Positions 9,614-20,964 of a stretch of 64,000 bases of DNA are shown here, piece after piece. Source of the DNA: Aequorivita sp. (GTDB lineage: Bacteria; Bacteroidota; Bacteroidia; Flavobacteriales; Flavobacteriaceae); assembly GCA_024637015.1 (NCBI GenBank), contig JAGXGE010000015.1:186001-250000 (forward strand), given 5' to 3'. Within the stretch, counting starts at the first letter, position 1, and each line of letters opens with the position of its first letter. A program made the translations under genes and the position numbers. The notes below the pieces were generated by a model. That model made no database searches and was not told the origin of the DNA. It worked only from the letters and a program-made list of their open reading frames with translations.

Positions 9614-11191
9614 TTAACTTTTGATCAGTTTAACTGTTTGTAAATTTCCATTCAACTGGATTTGACAGAAATACAAACCCTTATTCAGACCAGTTAAGTC
9701 AAGTTCTATTTTACTAATTCCAGGTTGTAATTCTTTGGTAAGTATATCAATCACTTTTTTTCCTAATACATCAAAAACGGTAATTAGAATAATTTGGGAT
9801 TCGTTTACATCAAACTCCAGAGTTGTGAACTCGGTGACCGGATTTGGATAAATCTTTATAGAAGCGGGATTTTGTATATTGTCAGTTACTCCTAACGGCT
9901 CGCCGTTATAATGATAAACAGTCATATCACTCGAACTAATTGCATAAAGACTTCCATCGCTCGCGAACATAGTTGCCAAGCCCCACCCGCCATAAATATT
10001 GGGTAGGTCTATCCATATTTGGTTTCCAGTATTACTGTATTCAACAATTGGCATCTGAATGAAAGATGGGTTATTGGGATCGGGTGATGGGCCTCCTTTT
10101 CCAGTTACAATTACCTCCCCAGTAGGCTTTGCCAAAATAGAATAGGGTTCTTCATCATTAAAGGTTGTAGCATCATAAATTGCATGCCAAAGCAACATAC
10201 CATCTGTATCGGTTTGAATTGTTTTCCAGTCAAAATAAGCAGAAGATGGGGTAGATCCGCCGTAGCCAATTGCGCTAATCCGGTTGTTCAGATAAACAAA
10301 TTTTCTAGAAATTTCAGTACCGCCAAAATCATAATCATGATCCCATAAAAAGGTTCCCGCCGAATTGTACTTTGTGATTCTCATATCTACTCCACTGGAA
10401 GGCGATACGGCATTTTCCAAGCTGCTTAAAACATACACATTATAGTTTTCATCAATTTCAATATCTGAAGCAATAAACCCTTCTGCTGCTGCTGTCCATA
10501 GCAAAGCTCCCGATGTGTCATAGACAAAAACAGGTGCAACATTTGCAGTTGGGCTGCCCGTAGCCATTACGATTCTATCGTCTTTAATTCGCATTGAACT
10601 AAAGTTTCGGGGTAAGTTTTCAAGGCTGGTAGTAGTAGAAAGTAAATTGCCGTTCGGATCGATTTTGAATAGAACTGCTCCCTCCGGGACGTTTATTGCT
10701 GTACCAATATACAAATTGCCTGAACTGTCCACCACACTTCGGGTGTTAAACCTGTTCAAAGAAGTAATTGTAATCGAGATAGGAATGACTGTTTTCCAAA
10801 GTAGTGTGCCAGAAGGGCTATACTTTAAGGCTACAATAGCATTAGGATAGTCCCAGCCTGTTGATGAATTATAAGAATATATGTTACCAACAACAAGAAT
10901 ATTGTTGTTTACATCACTATTTATCCAATTTGGTTTTTCGTACAATCCGGATATCCCCGAAGCATCAGACATTTCCCAAAGCAGGCTTCCAGAAATATCA
11001 TACTTCCGGGTGTAGGTTTCAAAATTCTGCCAGTAGCCTGTAACAATTAAATTGTCCTCAGAATCAACTGTGCTCATAACCGAATTTTTTGAATAATTTC
11101 CGGCACCTTGCATCCAGTCAAAAGTATATTGAGCCCTTAAATTTATTGATATAAACAGAATGAATATGGCAAGAGTGATTAGTTTTTTCAT
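9614..11191 (-). CDS. T9SS type A sorting domain-containing secreted protein
   Basis: Signal peptide, beta-propeller-like repeats, C-terminus IKIYPNPVTEFTTLEFD...GLYFCQIQLNGNLQTVKLIKS. Confidence 0.9.
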   Translation of the reverse strand: MKKLITLAIFILFISINLRAQYTFDWMQGAGNYSKNSVMSTVDSEDNLIVTGYWQNFETYTRKYDISGSLLWEMSDASGISGLYEKPNWINSDVNNNILVVGNIYSYNSSTGWDYPNAIVALKYSPSGTLLWKTVIPISITITSLNRFNTRSVVDSSGNLYIGTAINVPEGAVLFKIDPNGNLLSTTTSLENLPRNFSSMRIKDDRIVMATGSPTANVAPVFVYDTSGALLWTAAAEGFIASDIEIDENYNVYVLSSLENAVSPSSGVDMRITKYNSAGTFLWDHDYDFGGTEISRKFVYLNNRISAIGYGGSTPSSAYFDWKTIQTDTDGMLLWHAIYDATTFNDEEPYSILAKPTGEVIVTGKGGPSPDPNNPSFIQMPIVEYSNTGNQIWIDLPNIYGGWGLATMFASDGSLYAISSSDMTVYHYNGEPLGVTDNIQNPASIKIYPNPVTEFTTLEFDVNESQIILITVFDVLGKKVIDILTKELQPGISKIELDLTGLNKGLYFCQIQLNGNLQTVKLIKS

Positions 11192-11629
11192 GGCATATTA
11201 TGTTTAAATGAAATTGAATAAATTTAAAATGAATAAAAGCAATAAAAAATGATACCTATCAATATAACTATGTAAACAACTCTGAGAAAGAATACCCTAA
11301 TCTAACGTAAATGTATGCAATTTCCATTATTTTATTTCAAATTACATTTAAGAAATAAATAAGATTTTGAACATAGATATAGGGTTCAATTTTCTCAATA
11401 CAATAATGTAGAATAGTACTAGAAAAATATTAATAATAACCTGGGAATATAAATTTTAGAATGCGGTCTCAATGTGTGGTAACATATGGATATACAACAT
11501 TCGAGTGACGCATATACCGCACATACACACCCTGCTATGTTTCACTATATCTATTTCAAATATCCCCCATTTATACAGACTAACCAATGGCTCTAAAAAT
11601 GTATCGAAGCCCAAATTCCACCTCTCTTA

Positions 11630-12012
11630 AAAAACAACCCAAAACCCACAACTCACAACCCAAATCCCAAATCCCAAATCCCAAATTCCAAAAAAAACTC
11701 ACAAACTCACAGATTCACAAACTAACTTTCCCAATCAACCATCAACCATCAACCAACAACCATCAACCAACAACCAACAACCCAAATCCCAAATCCCAAA
11801 TCTCAAATTCCACAACTGAGAACCCACAACTCACAACTCACAACTGACAACCGACAACCGACAACCGACCTCCCAAATCCCAAATCCCACAACTGAGAAC
11901 TGACAACTGAGAACCGACACCCCACAACTCCCGTCTCCCGTCTCCCGTCTCCCGTCTCCCGTCTCCCGTCTCCCGCTTCATCACTAAATCGAGAAAACCA
12001 TTTTTAACAGTG
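11630..12012. repeat. Degenerate short tandem-repeat tract ending in GTCTCCC heptamers and a conserved 25-bp flank
   Basis: cccaaat, accatca/accaaca, caactga/caaccga, gtctccc arrays; ends atcgagaaaaccatttttaacagtg (11988-12012). Confidence 0.9.
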
Positions 12013-12064
12013 TCGGATTTTCTTTCGGAAGAAGGATGAATCTATTAAATGTTTACAATCATTG

Positions 12065-15000
12065 TTAATTAGTTACCGCCTCGTTTTTGTGCTTTACAGT
12101 CCAACGCTCCTTCACATAAAGTCTTACATCTTCTAAGGTGAGATACAAACAAGGAACAATCACCAGAATGATAGAGGTTGCAAAAATAATCCCGAAGCCC
12201 AGAGAAATCGCCATAGGAATTAAATAGAATGCCTGACTGGACGTTTCCAGAATAATAGGCGTAAGTCCACCAAAAGTAGTCAACGTTGTGAGCATGATTG
12301 GCCTAAATCTTCTTAAGCCAGCCTCATGAATCGCTTCGTAAATGGAATGGTCCTTTCGTTTTTTATTAGCATAATCAATCATGATCAAAGAGTCATTAAC
12401 CACCACCCCTGATAGGGCAATAACACCCATTAAACTTACAAGTGACAAATCGTAACCCAAAAGTATATGCCCCAAAACTGCACCTACAATACCAAAAGGG
12501 ATGGCGGTCATTACAATTATCGGTTGTAGATAATTTGAAAACGCCATGGCCAATAAGGCATAAATCAATAACATCGCCATACTGAAGTTGCCCCATAAAG
12601 ATTGTGTTGATTCGCGCATATCTGCCTGTCCACCTTCAAAGGTCCAAGTGATGCCAGGATAATCGGCACGTAATTTTGGCAATTCTTCCTCCTTTACTTT
12701 TGCAAGCACTTGACCCACAGCATTTGAAGGCTCTACATCAAAACCTACATTAACAACGCGACGACCATCTCTGCGGTTGATACTCGTAAAGGCTTCCCGC
12801 TGACTGACCTCAACAACATCCATAAGCGGAACCTCAACGCCTGCCGGAGTCCGAACGATAAAATTTTCGAGATTTTGAATGTCTCGGCGCTCATCCAAAG
12901 GAAGTTTCACACGCACTTCAATCTCATTAGTGCCTCGCAACTGTCGTAACGCAAGTGCACCAAAAAACGCATCACGCACTTGTTGCCCTACCTCATTAGA
13001 GGTTAATCCTAAATTACGTCCTTCAGGTAGAATCTTGAAATCATATTGCAATTTTCCCTTGTCGTAATTATCACTCACATCACGAGAGTTTTCGAAGGCC
13101 TTCATTCGATCATAAAATGCCATACTTGCACGTTCTAGCACATCAATATCTGAATGGCTTAGGTCTACACTTATATCCTGCTGGTAACTTCCGGGACCAC
13201 GCTCGGCCTCAAAGGTAATTTGATCTACCCCTTTTATATCCCCAATATTATCTCGCCAAAGCGCAATGACTTCAGCCGCTGACATATCCCGCTGATCGGG
13301 TGGCAACAGAACGATTTCAGTATCAATGAAATTTTGCCCTCGGATGTTGGTTTTTATCCCTTCAGCAATTTCGTAGAGATTATGTTCCTCAAACATGCGT
13401 TGCGTGGCGGCCGTGATTTCTTCAGCCACTTCTTCAGCCTGTAAACGTGTGGTTCCTACTGGGAGTCGCACACCTGCCTCTATTTCTTCCGCAGCGACTT
13501 GAGGCATTAAAATCATACCCATATGATCGCTATAGGCGTATCCTCCTACAATAAGTAATAGCGCAACCGCAAGACTTAATGTGATATATCTATATTTTAA
13601 ACATCGGTCGAGAAAAGGGCGATAATAGGTTTCTATAACATGATCAAAACCCTTAGCAAATGATTGCTGATAGCTTTCGAACTTTACGATATATTTATTC
13701 TTCTTTTTAGTGGAAAGATGAGCCAAATGAGACGGAAGGATAAATAGTGCTTCAAACAAACTCACAGCAAGAATGACAATAACAACAGCTGGAAGTGGCC
13801 ACCAAAACTTCCCTGTTTCGCCTGGAATAAACAATAAGGGTAAAAAGGCAATAATAGTTGTAAGAATACTGAATATTACTGGTTTGGATACATCCTTTGT
13901 TCCTTCAATAGCAGCTTTCATATAGCTCATGCCTTGTTGGCGCTTTTCATAGATGTTTTCTCCTACCACTATAGCATCATCCACCACGATTCCTAAAACC
14001 ACAAGGAATCCAAACATCGAAATCATATTGATGCTCACGCCAATTAAGGGCAATAAAATCATACCACCAATAAACGAAATCGCCATCCCCAGCATGACCC
14101 AGAATGCCAATCGGTATTCTAAAAATAGCGTCAAGATGACCAATACAATAATGATTGCCAAAAATCCATTTTCGGTAAGAAGCGAAAGTCGCTCGCGGTA
14201 ATCTTCTGCTCGATTGCTATCTATTCTGAAATTAACACCTGGAGGAAGCGGAAATTCTTTCATGGTTTGCTGAACCGTTTCCGCAATAACCAATGGAGAC
14301 TGATCTCCTATTCTGAAGATTTCCAATTCTACGGAAGGTGTCTGATTGAACTTTCCATGAAACCCACTTTCTTCAAATGTATCGGTAATTACGGCAAGAT
14401 CTCCCAAAGTAACTTTAGCTCCGGAATCTGAGGTTAGAATCGTAATATTTTCAAATTCGTCAGCCCATTGCTTGCGCTCTTTCATGCGGAGCAGAATCTC
14501 ACCCGAATTCGTTTCTACAGCTCCAGCTGGAACATCAAGACTGCTTTGCGCTATGAGGTCTGCCACTTGCCCTAATGTAAGTCCGTATTCCTGTAATTTA
14601 TACCTAGGGATTTCTATACTCGTCTCATAGTCTGGAACTCTGCCGATTTCCACCTGTGTAATGTTAGGATTACTTAACAGCGTATTTCGCATTTGTTCTG
14701 CGAGTTTACGCAAGGTCCAGATATCCGCATCACCATAAATACCAATTTCCATGACGTCGCGTTGACGATCTTGAAGACTTACTTGAGGTTGTTCAATATC
14801 GTCAGGAAAGGTATTGATTCTGCTTACTGCCTGATCAATATCCTGAAACGCTTTCATACGATCTGAACCTGCAACCAATTCTATTGCTATTTGACCGGAA
14901 CCCTCGTTGGCCGTGGAAACGATTTCTTTAATTCCTTGAATACCACGTATGGCTTCTTCTACAGGTAATAAAATACCTTGCTCCACCTCTGCAGGTGCCG

Positions 15001-15193
15001 CTCCTGGATAGGAAACGTTGACATTCACAAAATCAAGCTGGAACTGTGGAAATACTTCTTTCTGAATGTTGACCATGGTGTAAATACCACCGCCAATTAG
15101 AAGAATCATGAGCAGGTTTGTAATCACAGAATTACGTGCCATAAAAGCTATGGCGCCTTCTTTGCGAGGTGTATTTTTATTCTCCTTCGCCAT
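12065..15193 (-). CDS. RND efflux transporter permease (AcrB/MMPL-like)
   Basis: 1042 aa, 12-TM RND organisation with [26 protein letters not shown] and [18 protein letters not shown]. Confidence 0.95.
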   Translation of the reverse strand: MAKENKNTPRKEGAIAFMARNSVITNLLMILLIGGGIYTMVNIQKEVFPQFQLDFVNVNVSYPGAAPAEVEQGILLPVEEAIRGIQGIKEIVSTANEGSGQIAIELVAGSDRMKAFQDIDQAVSRINTFPDDIEQPQVSLQDRQRDVMEIGIYGDADIWTLRKLAEQMRNTLLSNPNITQVEIGRVPDYETSIEIPRYKLQEYGLTLGQVADLIAQSSLDVPAGAVETNSGEILLRMKERKQWADEFENITILTSDSGAKVTLGDLAVITDTFEESGFHGKFNQTPSVELEIFRIGDQSPLVIAETVQQTMKEFPLPPGVNFRIDSNRAEDYRERLSLLTENGFLAIIIVLVILTLFLEYRLAFWVMLGMAISFIGGMILLPLIGVSINMISMFGFLVVLGIVVDDAIVVGENIYEKRQQGMSYMKAAIEGTKDVSKPVIFSILTTIIAFLPLLFIPGETGKFWWPLPAVVIVILAVSLFEALFILPSHLAHLSTKKKNKYIVKFESYQQSFAKGFDHVIETYYRPFLDRCLKYRYITLSLAVALLLIVGGYAYSDHMGMILMPQVAAEEIEAGVRLPVGTTRLQAEEVAEEITAATQRMFEEHNLYEIAEGIKTNIRGQNFIDTEIVLLPPDQRDMSAAEVIALWRDNIGDIKGVDQITFEAERGPGSYQQDISVDLSHSDIDVLERASMAFYDRMKAFENSRDVSDNYDKGKLQYDFKILPEGRNLGLTSNEVGQQVRDAFFGALALRQLRGTNEIEVRVKLPLDERRDIQNLENFIVRTPAGVEVPLMDVVEVSQREAFTSINRRDGRRVVNVGFDVEPSNAVGQVLAKVKEEELPKLRADYPGITWTFEGGQADMRESTQSLWGNFSMAMLLIYALLAMAFSNYLQPIIVMTAIPFGIVGAVLGHILLGYDLSLVSLMGVIALSGVVVNDSLIMIDYANKKRKDHSIYEAIHEAGLRRFRPIMLTTLTTFGGLTPIILETSSQAFYLIPMAISLGFGIIFATSIILVIVPCLYLTLEDVRLYVKERWTVKHKNEAVTN

Positions 15194-16381
15194 CTATTGT
15201 TCAGAATTTTTAGATTTATCCTCTTTAGACTCTTCTCTTAAAGCCACGCCTTCTGCCACGGTGCTTAAATTGGATATTACAATTTTATCACCATCCTCAA
15301 GACCCTTATTCACATAAGCGTATTCTGAATCTGTGAGCTCTATTTGAAGTTGGCGTATTTCTAGTTTTCCATCCTTCATCACCCAAGCTGTATTATTCGG
15401 CCTTATGAAATCCCGGTTTAATCGTACAACATTAGCAACCGGTTTCCCTTCAATATTTACTTCTACGAAGGAACCAATCATCAAGTCCGGCTTGTCAGCA
15501 TCTGTTTTACTATTTAACGGATCTGGTACTTTTACAAGCACACGAGCCAAGCGTGTTTGACCTTCCAATGCGCCAATTTGTTTATCTAAAAACCCTTCGC
15601 GTGTGGCATCTTCAGACCAAGATGATTTATTACGCAAGATGACAGAAGAGCCTTGTTTATTTTCGTCCGGAAACGTTAACCAACGTAATTTTGACACAGG
15701 AATGGTCACCTCAACCCAGTAATACTCCGTTCCTACCAATCGCCCTAGATCATCTCCTGGAGCTACTTGCGATCCTACGGTTACATTCTGACTTAAAATA
15801 TGCGCATCAAAAGGCGCTCGTATGCTTGTACGGTTCAAATTAAGGGCGGCCTGGTCTACATTTGCTTGAGCGGATTGAATCGTTGCCTTTACCGCATTGA
15901 GCTGTGGCTGGCGTAACACTAAATTGCGCTGATTGTTAGACAAACTATCCAAACCTATTAAGGCTAGATCTTGCTCGGCCACCTCTTGTCGGCCCATTTC
16001 GATATTCAAATTTGTTTGTTGCTGTTTTAAATTTCCGCGTTGTAATTCTAGAGCATTCCTATAATCAGCAGGGTTTATCTGAAGTAACAATTCACCTTTT
16101 TTGACAAAACTACCCGGAATAAATTTTGATGAACGCTTTATCACAGGACCTGCAACCAAAGGACTGATAATAACATCTTCTACAGGACGCACTGTTCCCG
16201 TCGCCTGTATATTCGGCGTGTAATTTTTACGCTCTGCTATTGTTAAACTTACCAACATCGCACTTTCCTTAACACTGCCCTCACTTTTTGCCGTAGGCTC
16301 CGTACTGAATATAACTACCATGGCCACTACAGCAACAAGCAGAATTCCTGCACATATTAAAAGTATTTTTTTTGTACTCAT
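15194..16381 (-). CDS. RND efflux periplasmic adaptor subunit
   Basis: Membrane-fusion architecture (VEDVIISPLVAGPVIKRSSKFIPGSFVKKGELLLQINPADY); adjacent to permease. Confidence 0.95.
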   Translation of the reverse strand: MSTKKILLICAGILLVAVVAMVVIFSTEPTAKSEGSVKESAMLVSLTIAERKNYTPNIQATGTVRPVEDVIISPLVAGPVIKRSSKFIPGSFVKKGELLLQINPADYRNALELQRGNLKQQQTNLNIEMGRQEVAEQDLALIGLDSLSNNQRNLVLRQPQLNAVKATIQSAQANVDQAALNLNRTSIRAPFDAHILSQNVTVGSQVAPGDDLGRLVGTEYYWVEVTIPVSKLRWLTFPDENKQGSSVILRNKSSWSEDATREGFLDKQIGALEGQTRLARVLVKVPDPLNSKTDADKPDLMIGSFVEVNIEGKPVANVVRLNRDFIRPNNTAWVMKDGKLEIRQLQIELTDSEYAYVNKGLEDGDKIVISNLSTVAEGVALREESKEDKSKNSEQ

Positions 16382-16399
16382 AATTTCAAGTTAACTTCT

Positions 16400-17902
16400 T
16401 TATTCTTGTTCGCGTTCCGTTTCAAAACTGCCCGCTAAAGATCTGTAGAGACCTATTCTGAATTCCAGTAATTGCTGTTCTGCAGTTATTCTATCGCGTT
16501 TTAATTGTTGTTGCCCATCCAGAGCCAACAATACATCTAGATACTCACTTAAGCCATTTAAAAATTCAAAATGTAGTTGTTTATTGGTTTTTTCCGTCAA
16601 ATCGAGCTGACTCTCTAAAACCACTATACGTTCTTTTTGCTTCTGCTCATTAATTAAGGCATCCTCAACTTCTCTAAATGCTACCAAAACAGTCTGGCCA
16701 TAATCAAATAAAGCACTTTGTTTAAAGGCTTCAGCCTGATTTGCTTCAGCCTTTAGGCGACCACCATAAAATAAAGGCGCCACAAGATTCCCAGCAATAG
16801 AATAGGCCCATTCCTGAAATAAATTGGTATAGGTATTCGATCGCGCTTGAGTAGAAATATTTAGGGAAAGTCTAGGGTATTTATTTCTTAAGGCTACAGC
16901 ATAATCACGATCTGCAGCGAGTACACGTTCATGTGCATTTTTAATATCTGGTCTACGGCGGGCCAATTCGAGCGGAAGACCAGTTTGAGGGATTTGATCT
17001 AATACAGGTAGCTCAACTTGGGTGATATTAAGATCATTTTGAGCTGGACTACCTATGAGCACCGAAAGTTGATTTTTTGCCAGTTGCAGATTTCGCTCAA
17101 ATGTAATTTGTAATTCACGAGTAGACTCCAGTAATTGTTCTTGCCTTAAAATATCAACAGCCCGTATCTGACCACCGCCAAAACGAGCGCGTATTAAAGT
17201 CATTATTTTTTCATTAATTCCAACTTGCTCCTTAACTAGTTCTACTTGGCGCATCGCGTTAAGAACCCTAAAATAGGCAATACAAATCTCGGCGGAAAGA
17301 CTCATAGCTCCAGCTTGATAATCATAAAAACTTGCTTTAGCTCTGAATACTTCGGCTTCTTTTGCAGCACTTAATCTTCCCCATAAATCCACTTCATAGG
17401 AAGCAGAGAGTCCAACTTGACTGTTTTCTCCTCCTGCAAAATCGGGTTGTGGCCTGCTGATACCGCTTCTTAAAGACGCTTCTATTTGTGGCCAGAGATT
17501 AGAACCTTGAATTCGGACATTAGCTTTGGCTGCCTGAAACTGTTCCCAAATTGAAGCCAGATTTAAGTTTTTGGCAAATGCGGTATCTATCAGTCGGTTT
17601 AATTGCTCATCTTCAAAAGTGGTCCACCAACGTTCAGGTATGGCTTGATTTCCGGTATAATTGAAAGATTCTGGCGCAGGAATGGGTGCCTCTGCTTGAG
17701 ACATTCGTGGTGCACAAGCGGTTAAGGCCAAGCACATTATACCCAAGCACCATTGAATACTTAAGGAAGAATAAGAACGACTTAAAGCGTCAATTCTTCT
17801 AAATTTTAATAGATGATTATTTTTCAGCTTTCTCTTTTTATAGCTTGAAATACAAGATGTTAATTTTGTAATTTTCTTAAAGTTAATTATCTTAAATAAC
17901 AC
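16400..17902 (-). CDS. TolC-family (NodT-like) outer membrane efflux lipoprotein
   Basis: WWTTFEDEQLNRLIDTAFAKNLNL, RRPDIKNAHERVLAADRDYAVALRNKYPRLSL. Confidence 0.93.
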   Translation of the reverse strand: MLFKIINFKKITKLTSCISSYKKRKLKNNHLLKFRRIDALSRSYSSLSIQWCLGIMCLALTACAPRMSQAEAPIPAPESFNYTGNQAIPERWWTTFEDEQLNRLIDTAFAKNLNLASIWEQFQAAKANVRIQGSNLWPQIEASLRSGISRPQPDFAGGENSQVGLSASYEVDLWGRLSAAKEAEVFRAKASFYDYQAGAMSLSAEICIAYFRVLNAMRQVELVKEQVGINEKIMTLIRARFGGGQIRAVDILRQEQLLESTRELQITFERNLQLAKNQLSVLIGSPAQNDLNITQVELPVLDQIPQTGLPLELARRRPDIKNAHERVLAADRDYAVALRNKYPRLSLNISTQARSNTYTNLFQEWAYSIAGNLVAPLFYGGRLKAEANQAEAFKQSALFDYGQTVLVAFREVEDALINEQKQKERIVVLESQLDLTEKTNKQLHFEFLNGLSEYLDVLLALDGQQQLKRDRITAEQQLLEFRIGLYRSLAGSFETEREQE

Positions 17903-18184
17903 AAATAAGGGATTAAGAATTTTTTAACTCGTGAAATCTGAGTTTATGTGTGCAATTCGAATGAATAGCTTAATTTAAACCATTATTTTTTTATCCAATA
18001 ATATCTTACCAGTGTCAAGCATATTATTGAATTGGATTTAATCTAACTATGACCTTTAAAAATTACATTTTTTTCAATTATTGCTATTAATTAGTTCTAG
18101 TGTGTTTGCCCAATAAAATGCCAATTTGATATAACAAGCTTCAGATTCTGGAGGTAATTGCTATGTAGTTACACAAGACCAGCT

Positions 18185-18385
18185 CAATCAGGCAAGCTCA
18201 AATCTCAAACCCACAACCCATAACCCCCGTCTCCCGTCTAACTTCTCACGTCTCCCGTCTAACGTTTCCCGTCTCACGTCTCCCGTCTCACGTCTAACTT
18301 CTCACTTCTCCCGTCTCCCGTCTCCCGTCTCCCGTCTCCCGTCTCACGCTTCATCCTTTCATCGAGAAAACCATTTTTAACAGTG
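18185..18385. repeat. Degenerate short tandem-repeat tract with the same 25-bp flank as 11988-12012
   Basis: gtctcccg/tctcacg arrays followed by atcgagaaaaccatttttaacagtg (18361-18385). Confidence 0.9.
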
Positions 18386-18509
18386 CAGTGTTTTAAGTAT
18401 TTAATATATTTGATGCTCTCCCCTTTTAATTTGCCCCAATGCGGAATCCCGTAATGGGATGAATATGTATTGTTTTATATTTGAAAAAGTAAAAAACCCC
18501 AAAAAAATA

Positions 18510-19328
18510 ATGACAAAAAAACTACTTCTCTTTCTCTTTGCACTTTCTTTATTTGGCTGCAAAACCACAACTTACGTTCAGGTTATTGAAACCAAGGCCG
18601 ACAACGTAAAAATAGTTGATGATACTTATGTATTTGAAAATGATTCACTTAAAATAACTTATAATCTTTGGAGAGAAAGAGGATTAATGCAATTTAATAT
18701 TTATAATAAGCTAAATGTACCATTGTATATAGACTGGCGGAAATCTTCTTATATAGATAATACCTTTAAGCTTAATTATTGGGAAGATGTAGAGCGAACA
18801 AATGCGCTTTACAAAAGTTATTATTTTTATGACTTGCCCTATAATACGACGGCTTCAGTAGGTAATTCTGGCACTAAGATGGTTAAAGAAGAAAGAATTA
18901 CATTTATACCTCCAAAAGCAAATTACACCCGTACCAAATTTTATATAATTCCGAGAAGCTTTATTGTTTTGGACAAAAATGGTCCTTATACAGAGATTCC
19001 CCTAAGTAATGATACACAGCAAACAACTAAGGTTTTCTATAAAGAATTTAGTAAAGATGCAACACCGCGAACATTCAGAAATTTCTTGACTTTTTCATTA
19101 ACAGAAGATTTTGTTGATGAATTTTACATAGATAATGAGTTTTATATCAGTAAAATTTTAGAAATGGAAAGTAAAAATTTTTATGGAATTAGGGAGCATT
19201 ATACCAGACCGGCATATAATGCGGAAGAATTGCCGTATAAGGATAATCGTTATTTCTATATAAATGTAGGGGAACGAAAAGATGAGCCCAAGGCTAAAAA
19301 AGTTATTAAAGTAGATTTTGATGATTAA
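18510..19328 (+). CDS. Hypothetical lipoprotein
   Basis: MTKKLLLFLFALSLFGCKTT signal/lipobox; ends 20 bp before hsdM. The ORF track start at 18459 is upstream of the likely start. Confidence 0.7.
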   Translation: MTKKLLLFLFALSLFGCKTTTYVQVIETKADNVKIVDDTYVFENDSLKITYNLWRERGLMQFNIYNKLNVPLYIDWRKSSYIDNTFKLNYWEDVERTNALYKSYYFYDLPYNTTASVGNSGTKMVKEERITFIPPKANYTRTKFYIIPRSFIVLDKNGPYTEIPLSNDTQQTTKVFYKEFSKDATPRTFRNFLTFSLTEDFVDEFYIDNEFYISKILEMESKNFYGIREHYTRPAYNAEELPYKDNRYFYINVGERKDEPKAKKVIKVDFDD

Positions 19329-19348
19329 CCACCAACTAATAAATATAC

Positions 19349-20959
19349 ATGGCAAAAAACACGACCAAAGCTGATATTAATTTTGAACAGGAACTTTGGA
19401 AAGCAGCAAACGAACTTAGAGGCGCTGTTGCTGAAAATCAATATAAAGATTACGTACTTCCCTTAATATTTTTAAAGCATATATCGGAACGTTATGAGTT
19501 GCGAAGAGATATACTACGCTCACTTCTTAATGACCCGAAATCTGAATACTACACACTAGACACTGAAGAACAAAACTATGTTTTGGAAGATCCAGACGAG
19601 TATCTTTCTAAAAATACCTACATCATACCAGAAGAAGCAACTTGGCAGTTTTTGCAGGACAATGCCGAACAGGATAATATAAAAGTATTGGTAGATGATG
19701 CTTTTGACCTTTTGGACAAAACTTTGGCTAACTATCGCCCAGATTTAAAAGGCATATTGCCCCGTATTTTTGTAAAAAGCCAATTGACCGCCAAACAGGT
19801 GGCAGGACTTATTAACCTCTTGGCAAACCCCAAACTTTCCGAAAAAGAGAACCCCGAAAGTGATATACTGGGTAGGGTCTATGAATATTACATAGGCAAA
19901 TTTGCTATTGCTGAAGGTTCTGGTGCGGGACAGTTTTTTACGCCTGGGAGTATAGTGCGCCTAATGGTGGAAATGATAGAGCCCTACGAAGGTAAAATAT
20001 TTGATGCCGCCTGTGGTTCTGGCGGTATGTTTGTACAAAGCCTTAAGTTTTTACAAGCACACGGAGGCGATAAAAGAAACATCTCTATATACGGACAGGA
20101 ACGCTATGACGGGACGCTGCGATTGTGCAAAATGAACCTAGCCTTGCGCGACCTTTCTTTTGATGTACGCCTTGGAGACTCTTTATTGCAGGATAAGTTC
20201 CCAGACTTAAAAGCGGACTTTATTATTGTAAACCCACCTTTTAATGTGAGCCAATGGCATCCTGAGGATTTGCCAGAAAACGACCCTAGATTGTTTGGCC
20301 CAAAAGAAGAATTTACCACAGATGGCAGTGCAAATTATATGTGGATGCAAACCTTTTGGAGCCATTTAAGCGATACGGGTACTGCCTCTATCGTGATGGC
20401 AAATGGGGCTATGACTAGCAATAATCGTGGCGAACGCAATGTGCGGGAGTTTATGGTAAACAACAATATGATAGATTGTATAGTGCGCCTCCCAGACAAG
20501 TTATTTTTAACTACAGGAATACCTGCTTGTATTTTTATTTTAAGTAAAAATAGAGATGGCAAGGACGGCACTCATCGTGAACGTAACAACGAAATACTTT
20601 TTATAGACACCAGTAAAATGGGCACGATGGAAAGCCGAAAGCTTCGCGTGTTTACCGATGATGATATTGAAAAAGTAACCAACGTTTACCACAACTGGCG
20701 CAACGTCATTGCGAGTGGAGCGAAGCAATCTGCCAATTATGAAAACCAAGACGGCTTCTGCTACAGCGCCACTCTTACAGAAGTACAAAAACAAGATTAC
20801 AAACTTACCCCTGGAATATACGTAGGCAGCGAAGCCATAGAAGATGACGGAATACCCTTTGATGAAAAAATGAAAGGTTTAAAAGCTCAGTTAAAAGAGC
20901 AATTTATAAAAGGGAATGAATTACAAGGAAGAATTTTAGAGAATTTTGGAAAATTTTAG
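19349..20959 (+). CDS. hsdM: Type I restriction-modification DNA methyltransferase, M subunit
   Basis: AEGSGAGQFFTPGSIVRLMVEMI, DAACGSGGMFVQS, ADFIIVNPPFNVSQW (NPPF). Confidence 0.95.
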   Translation: MAKNTTKADINFEQELWKAANELRGAVAENQYKDYVLPLIFLKHISERYELRRDILRSLLNDPKSEYYTLDTEEQNYVLEDPDEYLSKNTYIIPEEATWQFLQDNAEQDNIKVLVDDAFDLLDKTLANYRPDLKGILPRIFVKSQLTAKQVAGLINLLANPKLSEKENPESDILGRVYEYYIGKFAIAEGSGAGQFFTPGSIVRLMVEMIEPYEGKIFDAACGSGGMFVQSLKFLQAHGGDKRNISIYGQERYDGTLRLCKMNLALRDLSFDVRLGDSLLQDKFPDLKADFIIVNPPFNVSQWHPEDLPENDPRLFGPKEEFTTDGSANYMWMQTFWSHLSDTGTASIVMANGAMTSNNRGERNVREFMVNNNMIDCIVRLPDKLFLTTGIPACIFILSKNRDGKDGTHRERNNEILFIDTSKMGTMESRKLRVFTDDDIEKVTNVYHNWRNVIASGAKQSANYENQDGFCYSATLTEVQKQDYKLTPGIYVGSEAIEDDGIPFDEKMKGLKAQLKEQFIKGNELQGRILENFGKF

Positions 20960-20964
20960 AAAAC

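Noticed and set aside
11587-11847. ORF of 86 aa (MALKMYRSPNSTSLKKQPKTHNSQPKSQ...)
   Set aside because: Lies wholly in the satellite tract; Pro/Asn/Gln/Ser repeats reflect the repeat units, not a gene.
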